Shown: positions 1 through 5,798 of the stretch, in pieces
Layout of the letters: every line of letters begins with the position of its first letter
How positions within the stretch are numbered: the first letter of the stretch is position 1
NCBI GenBank assembly: GCA_003132865.1
Contig: PKYZ01000664.1
Location: 1-5,798 of the forward strand
Source of the DNA: Bryobacterales bacterium
GTDB lineage: Bacteria > Acidobacteriota > Terriglobia > Bryobacterales > Bryobacteraceae
Direction: 5' to 3'
DNA length: 5,798 nucleotides
The notes under the pieces: generated by a model
Database searches by the model: none
What the model saw: the letters and a program-made list of their open reading frames with translations, nothing else
What the model was told of the DNA's origin: nothing
Program-made: the position numbers and the translations under genes

Positions 1-1873
1 GGTCGAAAGCCTGTGCCATTAGGGTGCCCTCGCGAAGGTAGAGCAAGAACCCGGAAGCGTATATGGCGAATGTATTCCCCCCCACTACCAGGCGCTTTTC
101 CCTGCCGTCCAGCGAGGCAAAATACGTTCCTCGCGATGCAGGATCGCTGCCGCTGGACACAAAGAGGAAATGCTTTCCATCCGGCAGGAACCTCGGCTGA
201 GCAAAGAATCTGTTAGGATCCCCCGCGATGACCGGGAGCGGATTGCCACCCGCGCCCGTCACCTTGTACACGCCCTTGGTGGCATCCGGCACAAACAGGA
301 TGGTTCCGTCGCGGTTCCAGCTTCCACCTGCTTCATTTAGGCCACTATCGGCCACTACAACGGCCGGTCCACCCGGTGCTTCAATGGATTTCAGCTTGCC
401 GCCGGCGAAGAACCCGAGCGTCCGGCTGTCCGCCGACCAGAACGGATCAGCCGCTCCTTCGGTTCCGGGCAAGGCCCGGGCCGCCAGCGAGTCCAGGGAG
501 CGGACCCAAAGCATGGTCTTCCCGCTCTCGTCCGCCGCGGAGAAAGCCAGGGCGCGCCCATCGGGTGAGAGTGCGGGCTCTCCGCCAACTACGGATGAAT
601 TGAACCGAACTTTACCCGGCGGCGTGATCTCAGCGGTGATGGCACGCGCTGGGGCCCGTGCCAGACGCCAGTACGAAACGGCGCTGATGATGGCTGCGAG
701 AAGGAAAATGACGGCCAGCACCTCATACAGCAACTCGCGCCTTCGTCCTTTGGCGACGGCTTCGCTACCTGCCGCCGTGACTGGTGTTCCACCTGCCTCA
801 GCGATCCATCTCAGTTCGCTCGCCAGATCGCTGGTGCCCTGCCACCGGTCCTCCGGGTCCTTGGCCAGGCACCTTTTCACAACCCTTTCGAGCGCAGGCG
901 GCGTTAGCGGTTGCAGATCTCTGAGGGGCTCGGGGTCCTTTTCCAGTATGGCGTTCACTACCGCGAGCTGGCTCTTGCCCGCGAAGGCCCTCTTGCCCGT
1001 CAGCATCTCGTAGAGCGTCGCGCCAAAAGCGAACAGGTCGCTCCGGGCGTCCGCCTCGTGCCCCTGAATCTGCTCCGGACTCATGTACTGCACCGTGCCC
1101 ACCACTGTGCCCGCCGTCGTGATCGGTTCAGCCGGGCTGCTCATTGCCGCCCCCGCCACGGCTTCCGCGGCCCGCACCTTCGCCAAACCGAAATCCAGCA
1201 GCTTCGCTCCGGATTTCGTCAGCATGATGTTGCCGGGCTTCAGATCGCGATGCACAATGCCCGCTACGTGCGCTGCCGCCAGCGCGCTGGCTATCTGGAC
1301 GGCTAATTCCAGCACCTCGGACAACGGAAGCGCTCCCCGCTTCAGCCGCTGTGCCAAGGTGTCTCCCTCCAGGAATTCCATCACCAGGTAATCGACTTCG
1401 CCTTCGCGGCCAATGTCGTACAGCGTGCAGATTCCGGGATGGTTCAGCGAGGAGATCGCTTTAGCTTCGCGCTCCAGGCGTTGGCGCAGGCCTGGAGTGT
1501 GGGCCAACCGCTGCGGCAGGACCTTCAAAGCCACGGTGCGGTGGAGGCGCTTGTCCTTGGCGCGATACACTTCACCCATGCCACCGGCGCCCAAACGGGC
1601 CTCGATCACGTATGGTCCGAGCTCCAGCCCTGGAGCGAACCGATACTCACTGCGGCTTTGCTGCGAGTCGAGTATCCCGGCGGCTTGCCGCATGACTGGC
1701 TCGTCCAGGAAACACGTGCTGGACGGGTCCGCGGCGAGCAGCGATTCCACTTCGCGCCGAAGATCCTCATCGCCATTGCAGGCTCCCGCCAGGAAGGCTT
1801 TTCGCTGACCCGGCTCACGCTCCCGAGCCGAGTGATACAGCTCTTCAATCTGGCCGAGGCGTTCCGGGGTCAC
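1..1873 (-). CDS. Membrane-anchored Ser/Thr protein kinase with PD40/WD40-like propeller (kinase A, 3' end cut by window)
   Basis: The frame stays open from a GTG start to the window edge, giving 624 codons with the C-terminus missing. Residues 1-84 are the leader common in acidobacterial kinases. The kinase domain (about 85-355) is complete: Gly loop LGAGGMGEV (94-102), ATP-binding Lys117 in VALK, helix-C Glu136, catalytic HRD (208-210) with KPGN, DFG (227-229) and SPE (265-267). It should therefore be an active ATP-dependent Ser/Thr kinase in the cytoplasm. A basic stretch (KGRRR) precedes one hydrophobic helix at about 385-402, predicting a C-terminal part outside the membrane. That part has PD40-type blades: SPDG (436-439), WSADSR (479-484), WNRDG (519-523), LPDG (563-566), then LYLREGTLMAQAFD at the edge, a phrase typical of these propellers. 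The GTG start is supported by an upstream GAGG and by alignment with kinase B. The first ~175 residues are about 87% identical to kinase B. The ligand and substrates cannot be told from sequence. Confidence 0.93.
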   Translation of the reverse strand, partial: MTPERLGQIEELYHSAREREPGQRKAFLAGACNGDEDLRREVESLLAADPSSTCFLDEPVMRQAAGILDSQQSRSEYRFAPGLELGPYVIEARLGAGGMGEVYRAKDKRLHRTVALKVLPQRLAHTPGLRQRLEREAKAISSLNHPGICTLYDIGREGEVDYLVMEFLEGDTLAQRLKRGALPLSEVLELAVQIASALAAAHVAGIVHRDLKPGNIMLTKSGAKLLDFGLAKVRAAEAVAGAAMSSPAEPITTAGTVVGTVQYMSPEQIQGHEADARSDLFAFGATLYEMLTGKRAFAGKSQLAVVNAILEKDPEPLRDLQPLTPPALERVVKRCLAKDPEDRWQGTSDLASELRWIAEAGGTPVTAAGSEAVAKGRRRELLYEVLAVIFLLAAIISAVSYWRLARAPARAITAEITPPGKVRFNSSVVGGEPALSPDGRALAFSAADESGKTMLWVRSLDSLAARALPGTEGAADPFWSADSRTLGFFAGGKLKSIEAPGGPAVVVADSGLNEAGGSWNRDGTILFVPDATKGVYKVTGAGGNPLPVIAGDPNRFFAQPRFLPDGKHFLFVSSGSDPASRGTYFASLDGREKRLVVGGNTFAIYASGFLLYLREGTLMAQAFD

Positions 1874-1967
1874 AGACTCCTCATATATGATCTTCTTAAC
1901 GATACGCGGTCCTTCACTGACCTGCAACCGCCGCCCGAGCGACACTTGTAAGCATGGCGGCAGGGGC
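1349..1967 (-). repeat. Direct repeat copy 1: HExxH tail, spacer and 5' third of kinase A
   Basis: It aligns with 5181-5798 at an offset of 3832 nt within the kinase and 3831 nt upstream of it (one single-base indel in the spacer). Blocks 1441-1500, 1501-1560 and 1561-1620 each differ from the other copy at 3 of 60 bases, including at synonymous sites. The inner edge (about 1349) is approximate and marks where similarity falls to paralogue level. The outer edge is limited only by the end of the window. Confidence 0.88.
1876..1882 (-). promoter_or_regulatory. Ribosome binding site of kinase A
   Basis: On the minus strand GAGGAGT precedes the GTG start at 1873. GAGG lies 5 nt from the start; the alternative AGGAG lies only 3 nt away. 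It aligns with the stronger AGGAGG of kinase B, which supports the GTG as the start codon. Confidence 0.6.
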
Positions 1968-2174
1968 CACGCGGGGCATCTTCAGGCCATCGTAAATCAG
2001 GTTGACATCTTCCTGGGCGAAAGCAAGAGGCCTGCGGCGCATATCGAAGTAGTCACGAGTGTCCCAGCGAGCCTTCATGATGCCACTAGCCGAATGACGG
2101 GTGACTCCTTCGATGACATGCGTGATCTCGTGAACCAGCACATGTGCCACTCCGGTTCGATTCAACTCTTGCAT
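1914..2174 (-). CDS. Small HExxH zinc-peptidase-like protein, probably an N-terminally truncated remnant
   Basis: This 86-aa ORF carries HEITH at residues 15-19, followed by Gly23 and His27 (pattern HExxHxxxGxxxH), then SGIMKARW (30-37) and a C-terminal part ending VAGQ. From memory this resembles small acidobacterial HExxH proteins that are normally longer and have an N-terminal secretion signal. Here no signal peptide is present and only 14 residues precede the motif. No longer start exists, because in-frame TAA and TGA codons lie just upstream and no start codon falls between them and ATG 2174. GAGG 7 nt before the ATG, plus the 12-nt gap after kinase B, would allow coupled translation. 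The last 17 codons match the gene end at 5745-5798 in 14 of 17 residues. I infer a 3' fragment left by duplication. It may still be translated, but catalytic function is doubtful. The two His and the Glu of HExxH are visible; a zinc peptidase role is inferred from them. Confidence 0.65.
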   Translation of the reverse strand: MQELNRTGVAHVLVHEITHVIEGVTRHSASGIMKARWDTRDYFDMRRRPLAFAQEDVNLIYDGLKMPRVAPAAMLTSVARAAVAGQ

Positions 2175-2181
2175 GCGCCAG

Positions 2182-2185
2182 CCTC
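2182..2185 (-). promoter_or_regulatory. Possible ribosome binding site of the HExxH fragment
   Basis: GAGG sits 7 nt before ATG 2174 and immediately after the kinase B stop codon (the two are separated by one T). It would support re-initiation by ribosomes that finish kinase B. It is a short match, so the evidence is weak. Confidence 0.35.
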
Positions 2186-2186
2186 A

Positions 2187-5100
2187 TTACCGGCCTTCCG
2201 GTGCTTGACGCGCCGCGAGTGCCTTGCGCGCAATCAGGCCAAAGCCCCTCACGCGGGCTTCATCCTCCAGCGCCGCCAGGCCGGCGCGCGCTGCCGCCGT
2301 CTTGCCCGCCCGCATGTCGAGTTCGCCCAGCGCCAGACGGATCTCGTACGCAACGCCCTGGTAGCCGTGCTGTATGGCCTCGTCGAGCGCGGATTGAAGC
2401 CGTTCGCGGGTGTCGTTCAGTGCCGCCGTCGCGGAATCTGCCGGGACCCGCGCCTCGGCAATCATCACCACGAAGCGAAGCGCAAAATCGCTGACGCCCA
2501 ACTGTAATACCTTGGCGCGCCGGACCGCGGCCAGCGCCTCGGATCGGTTCCCCTCGGCGGCGAGGACCCGTGCCAGCCCGGCACAAGCCTCGGATTCGTC
2601 GTCTCCGGCTTTCGCTTTGTGGAAGACCTCTACGGCCTTCCGCAAGCCGGCACTGGCATCCGCCAGCCGCCCTTCCTCGACGGCCACGTTGGCGAGAGCC
2701 ACGCGGCTGGAAGCCGCATTGAACTCATCACCCATCTCCACGCGGAGGGACAGGGATTCCTCGATCTTCTGCCGCGCATCGCCGAGGTCTCCCCGGGCTA
2801 AGGCGATCTGTCCCAGCCCCATGAGTGCGTAGCCGCGGCCCTTGCGGTAGCCTGTTTCCGTGACCATGGCGAGGGCCTGTTCGTAATACGATTTTGCTCC
2901 CGCCAGATCGCCCTGTTCCCGGAGCAAGGCGCCCAAGTTGGAGAGCGTGGAAGACACACCTCGCTTGTCGGCCACCGCGCGGAAGTTCCGCAAGCCTTCT
3001 TCCTGCATCTTTCTGGCGCCCGCCAGATCGCCTTGCCCATCCAGAACATTCGCGATGTTGCCTAGCGTACCGGCCACATCGTCTTTGGTCCCAGCCTCGC
3101 GTTGAATGGACAGCGCCTGCTCGTACATCTTCTTCGCGGCGCCCAGGTTTCCTTGCTCGTAGAGGATGTTGGCGCTGTTGTTGAGGGCGGCGGCCACGCC
3201 GTTGCGGTTCCCACTCTTGCGGTAGACGCCCAGAACCTCCTGGTAGAGCCCGCGTGCGCCGGTCATGTCGCCCTGGTCGTAAAGCACGAGTGCCAGCCGG
3301 TCCAGTGCACTGGCCGCGCCAGCGTTGTCGCCGGCGCGCGCGAATGTGTCCTTCGCCTGGCTGACGACGGCGGCCGCCTGCGGCAATTGACCTAAACGCT
3401 CCAAAGCCCATCCCAGCTCTAATCGGGCCCTGGCCACGAGAAGCCCTGCTCCCTGCTCTTCGCCTTTCTGCACGGCGGCGGCGGCCAATCGTTCCATGCT
3501 ATGGAAATCTCCGAGCGATTCGGCAGCCGCGGCTTGCTCAATGTCGATGCGGGGGTCCTCACGCGCCGGCGCCGGCAGTTTTCGCAGCGCGGCCGCGGTC
3601 CCGAGAGCATCCTTACCCTTTCCAGCCGCTGTTTGAGCGGCGATCAGCCGCAGGCCATAGTCGAGATTGTCGGGGAAAAACCCGAAAAGCGTGCCATAAG
3701 TTTCCGCCGCTCGGTCCCATTCCCGGGTGGCCTGGTGATAGCGCCCCTCGATGTACAACCGCATCTCCCGCGAAAGGCCAACCGAGAGATCCTTGGCTTT
3801 CCGGGACTCCTGCCTGGCTTCTTCGTCATAGCCCAAAGCTGTCCAGGCTTGTGCCATCGCCGAGTGGACCATGGCATTGGCCGGTTCCGCTTCGGCCGCC
3901 TGAACCAGGAGGTTGCGGGCCGCCAGGGCATCGTAAAGGCGCAGGCGCGCCAGCCCTTCCGCGTAGAGCCGATACGCTTCCGGGCTGGATGGCAGTTCGG
4001 CGCGCATCGCGGTTGCCTCCACCGGTGTCACTCCCTCCACGCCTAGCCGTTCGCGCACCTGTGTGCCGGTGCGCGAGACCAGGTCCAGAAGCTGGACGTC
4101 CGTCCCGGTCTGGGAGACCGTGGCCACGGTCTCGCCGGCCCGGGAGTCTTGCAAGCGCAGGTCCAGGCGTACTTGGCCGCCCGCGTCTTTTCCGGAATAA
4201 TAATAGGACCCCAGTACGACATAGTCGGCCCCCAGAGTCTTGCGGATTCTCTCCAGGGTGTCCCGACCGTAGCCGTCCGCATCCGGCAGCGAAAGGTCGA
4301 TTTTGGCGCGTGCCACATTTTCACCCGGGATGGTACGCAACTTTTCCCCGGCTGCCAGCTCGCTCACGAACATCTCGGAGAGGGCCGCCGAGAGCCACGC
4401 CGCATCTTCCCTTCCGGCCAGGTTCTTGAAGCCCAGCACTGCGACCGATCGCCGCATGGTGGCGGGGGTCACCATAGCTTCGGCTTCGGCGGCATGAGGC
4501 GCCTGCCGCGTGCGGACGAACCAAAGCGCGGTTGCCGCCATCGCAACCATCAGAAATAGAACCGCGATCAAGCGGTCGAGCGTTCTTTTTCGCGCCGGCA
4601 ACGATGGCGGCGGAAGGGTGGCCCCGGGATCCGGCTTCCGCCTCAATTCCGCGAGTGCGGCTTTCATCTGGGCCGCGCTGGCCCATCGCTCATCGCGACT
4701 CTTCTTCAGCGCTCTGGCGATCACCTCGCCCAGCACGCCCGGCAATTGCGGGGGACCTTCCGTAAGAATGGCGGCAAAGACCAACGCCGGGGTCTTGCCC
4801 GCAAAAGCTCTCTGGCCGGTGGCCATTTCGTATAGCACGGCGCCGAAGCTGAAAAGGTCGGTGCGCGCGTCGGATTCCTCACCGCGCGCCTGCTCCGGCG
4901 ACATATAGGCCAACGTGCCGACGGTCGCGCCGGGCGTCGTCAATAAAGTTTCCGTGGCCGTCTGGCCCGCGGCTTGGGACGCAGATCCCGCCCATTTGAG
5001 CACCACTTTGGCGACTCCGAAATCCAGGACCTTCGCCTGTCCCCGCGCGCTCACCATAATGTTGCCTGGCTTGATGTCACGGTGTACGATGCCTTGGGCA

Positions 5101-5705
5101 TGCGCCGCTTCCAGCGCATCCACAATTTGCACCGCCAGGTCCAGCAGGTCGTCCAGTGCCATCGGCTGGCCCGCAATGCGCTCTGCCAGGGTGTCCCCCT
5201 CGAGGAACTCCATCACCAGGTAATCGATGTCGCCCTGGCGTCCAATGTCGTACAGCGTGCAGATGTGGGGATGGTTCAGCGATGAAATCGCTTTAGCTTC
5301 GCCCTCCAGGCGTTGGCGCAGGCCTGGAGTGTCGGCCAACCGCTGCGGCAGGACCTTCAAGGCAACGGTGCGGTGGAGGCGCTTGTCCTTGGCGCGATAC
5401 ACTTCGCCCATGCCACCGGCGCCCAAACGGGCCTCGATAATGTATGGTCCGAGCTCCAGCCCTGGAGCGAACCGACACTCACTGCTGCTTTGCTGCGAGG
5501 CTACTAGTCCCGCAGCCTGCCGCATGACCGGCTCCTCCAGGAAACACGTGATAGACGGGTCCTCGGCGAGCAGCGATTCCACCTCGCGCCGAAGATCTTC
5601 ATCGTCCTTGCAGGCTCCCGCCAGGAAAGCTGTTCGCCGCCCCGGCTCGCGCTCCCGAGCCGAGTGGTAAAGCTCTTCAATCTGGCGGAAACGTTCCGGG
5701 GTCAC
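2187..5705 (-). CDS. Membrane-anchored Ser/Thr protein kinase with FlgO/TolB-N-like domain and TPR array (kinase B)
   Basis: Complete, 1172 aa. Residues 1-84 are the conserved leader. The kinase domain (about 85-355) has LGAGGMGEV (94-102), VALK Lys117, helix-C Glu136, HRD (208-210), KPGN, DFG (228-230) and SPE (269-271), so all catalytic residues are present. A Thr/Ser-rich activation segment (T249, T251, T253, T256, T257, T261) could be autophosphorylated. A basic stretch (ARKRTLDR) precedes one membrane helix at about 379-397. Residues about 418-555 begin SVAVLGFKNLAG and contain LGADYVVLGSYY (491-502), resembling the FlgO/TolB-N-like domain often placed before TPRs. TPR-like helices fill about 567-1120, with a regular 7 x 40-residue block at 793-1072. 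The predicted topology puts the TPR part outside the cytoplasm, where it would bind proteins or peptides. The GTG start is supported by AGGAGG 5 nt upstream and an in-frame TAA 24 nt upstream. The substrate is unknown. Confidence 0.96.
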   Translation of the reverse strand: MTPERFRQIEELYHSAREREPGRRTAFLAGACKDDEDLRREVESLLAEDPSITCFLEEPVMRQAAGLVASQQSSSECRFAPGLELGPYIIEARLGAGGMGEVYRAKDKRLHRTVALKVLPQRLADTPGLRQRLEGEAKAISSLNHPHICTLYDIGRQGDIDYLVMEFLEGDTLAERIAGQPMALDDLLDLAVQIVDALEAAHAQGIVHRDIKPGNIMVSARGQAKVLDFGVAKVVLKWAGSASQAAGQTATETLLTTPGATVGTLAYMSPEQARGEESDARTDLFSFGAVLYEMATGQRAFAGKTPALVFAAILTEGPPQLPGVLGEVIARALKKSRDERWASAAQMKAALAELRRKPDPGATLPPPSLPARKRTLDRLIAVLFLMVAMAATALWFVRTRQAPHAAEAEAMVTPATMRRSVAVLGFKNLAGREDAAWLSAALSEMFVSELAAGEKLRTIPGENVARAKIDLSLPDADGYGRDTLERIRKTLGADYVVLGSYYYSGKDAGGQVRLDLRLQDSRAGETVATVSQTGTDVQLLDLVSRTGTQVRERLGVEGVTPVEATAMRAELPSSPEAYRLYAEGLARLRLYDALAARNLLVQAAEAEPANAMVHSAMAQAWTALGYDEEARQESRKAKDLSVGLSREMRLYIEGRYHQATREWDRAAETYGTLFGFFPDNLDYGLRLIAAQTAAGKGKDALGTAAALRKLPAPAREDPRIDIEQAAAAESLGDFHSMERLAAAAVQKGEEQGAGLLVARARLELGWALERLGQLPQAAAVVSQAKDTFARAGDNAGAASALDRLALVLYDQGDMTGARGLYQEVLGVYRKSGNRNGVAAALNNSANILYEQGNLGAAKKMYEQALSIQREAGTKDDVAGTLGNIANVLDGQGDLAGARKMQEEGLRNFRAVADKRGVSSTLSNLGALLREQGDLAGAKSYYEQALAMVTETGYRKGRGYALMGLGQIALARGDLGDARQKIEESLSLRVEMGDEFNAASSRVALANVAVEEGRLADASAGLRKAVEVFHKAKAGDDESEACAGLARVLAAEGNRSEALAAVRRAKVLQLGVSDFALRFVVMIAEARVPADSATAALNDTRERLQSALDEAIQHGYQGVAYEIRLALGELDMRAGKTAAARAGLAALEDEARVRGFGLIARKALAARQAPEGR
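2490..3329 (-). repeat. Seven in-register 40-residue TPR units within kinase B
   Basis: Residues 793-1072 divide into seven units of exactly 40 aa (120 nt) with no insertions or deletions. Each has the pattern ..AL.NLA..L...GD...A...YEQAL.... with the Gly/Asp turn (DQGD, EQGN, GQGD, EQGD, ARGD, EEGR, AEGN) at the same place in each. The 40-residue spacing (rather than 34) is typical of the kinesin-light-chain-like/TPR_12 type. The first five units are the most alike, which suggests expansion by internal duplication. The units are diverged at DNA level, so this is an old array and not a fresh tandem repeat. Confidence 0.85.
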
Positions 5706-5710
5706 AGACT

Positions 5711-5716
5711 CCTCCT
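5711..5716 (-). promoter_or_regulatory. Ribosome binding site of kinase B
   Basis: AGGAGG lies 5 nt before the GTG at 5705 and matches the anti-Shine-Dalgarno sequence well. It fixes the start of kinase B, because the in-frame TAA further upstream rules out much extension. Confidence 0.75.
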
Positions 5717-5744
5717 GACGATCTACTTAACGATACGCTGTCCT

Positions 5745-5798
5745 TTATTGACCTGCAACCGCCGCCCGAGCGGCCCGGGTAAGCATGGCGGCAGGGGC
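5745..5798 (-). CDS. 3' end of a gene upstream of kinase B, probably the HExxH family
   Basis: The last 17 codons and a TAA stop are visible, reading APAAMLTRAARAAVAGQ. The tail of the HExxH ORF at 1914 reads APAAMLTSVARAAVAGQ and ends in TGA. The DNA is nearly identical and the stop sits at the same distance (39 versus 40 nt) from the kinase start. This makes a HExxH gene, possibly the intact parent, likely upstream of the window. The catalytic part is not visible, so the family call rests on the tail match alone. Confidence 0.6.
   Translation of the reverse strand, partial: APAAMLTRAARAAVAGQ

Larger units (their letters stand above)
5181..5798 (-). repeat. Direct repeat copy 2: gene tail, spacer and 5' third of kinase B
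   Basis: Partner of 1349-1967 in the same orientation. It contains the 17-codon gene tail, the 39-nt spacer, the ribosome binding site and codons 1 to about 175 of kinase B. The repeat reaches the window end, so its true length upstream is unknown. Confidence 0.88.

Noticed and set aside
77..83. Run of seven C bases, a possible frameshift site in kinase A
   Set aside because: The PD40 reading frame continues unbroken on both sides with family-like sequence, so no frameshift is indicated.
228..1013. Long plus-strand open frame of 261 codons opposite kinase A
   Set aside because: It lies antisense to the PD40 and kinase coding region, its translation is low-complexity Ser/Ala/Pro-rich with no recognisable motif, and such frames are expected opposite GC-rich genes.
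1870..1884. Four-codon ORF (ATG to TGA) overlapping the kinase A start
   Set aside because: The ATG is absent from the otherwise similar kinase B leader and the ORF is too short to support a regulatory leader on this evidence.
2728..3411. Minus-strand 227-codon frame overlapping the TPR region
   Set aside because: It is a frame-shifted shadow of kinase B. The Arg/Gly-rich repetitive translation only mirrors the 120-nt TPR periodicity.
3501..4046. Plus-strand open frame of 181 codons opposite kinase B
   Set aside because: It is antisense to well-supported TPR coding sequence and has no family features. The minus strand explains this region fully.
1..5798. Search for mobile elements, CRISPR, tRNA, terminators or a novel defence system
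   Set aside because: No transposase, inverted-repeat ends, spaced short repeats, tRNA-like sequence or clear hairpin with a T-run was seen. The window is explained by the kinase/HExxH locus.

Overview
The window reads as part of a high-GC genome, most likely from the phylum Acidobacteriota (Solibacter/Bryobacter-like). This is inferred from family resemblance only: the large membrane-anchored Hanks-type Ser/Thr kinases with a conserved ~85-residue N-terminal leader and C-terminal PD40 or TPR sensor parts, and the short HExxH proteins beside them, are typical of that group. All credible genes lie on the minus strand, and coding density is very high.

Layout in the direction of transcription (right to left): (1) 5798-5745, the last 17 codons of a gene that starts outside the window and whose tail matches the small HExxH protein further on; (2) 5705-2187, a complete 1172-aa kinase (kinase B) with leader, kinase domain, one membrane helix, a FlgO/TolB-N-like domain and a long TPR region; (3) 2174-1914, an 86-aa HExxH protein that looks N-terminally truncated; (4) 1873-1, a second kinase (kinase A) with leader, kinase domain, one membrane helix and a PD40/WD40-like propeller that runs off the window edge. 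The gaps are 39, 12 and 40 nt, with no visible terminator or promoter, so the genes are probably cotranscribed.

The most notable structure is a direct repeat of about 620 bp, 3.83 kb apart (about 1349-1967 and 5181-5798). It covers the HExxH gene tail, the spacer, the ribosome binding site and the first ~175 codons of each kinase. The three best-matching 60-nt blocks differ at only 9 of 180 bases. Beyond kinase residue ~175 the two genes drop to ordinary paralogue similarity and then have unrelated sensor domains. This fits either an old tandem duplication whose 5' part was later homogenised by gene conversion, or a duplication of the 5' module onto a different kinase body. The HExxH fragment sits directly after the stop codon of kinase B, as expected of a duplication junction.

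Functionally the locus looks like a pair of membrane-spanning receptor kinases. They share nearly the same leader and N-lobe, so perhaps similar activation or partners, but carry different sensor regions predicted to lie outside the membrane. I see no mobile element, RNA gene, CRISPR array or defence system here.
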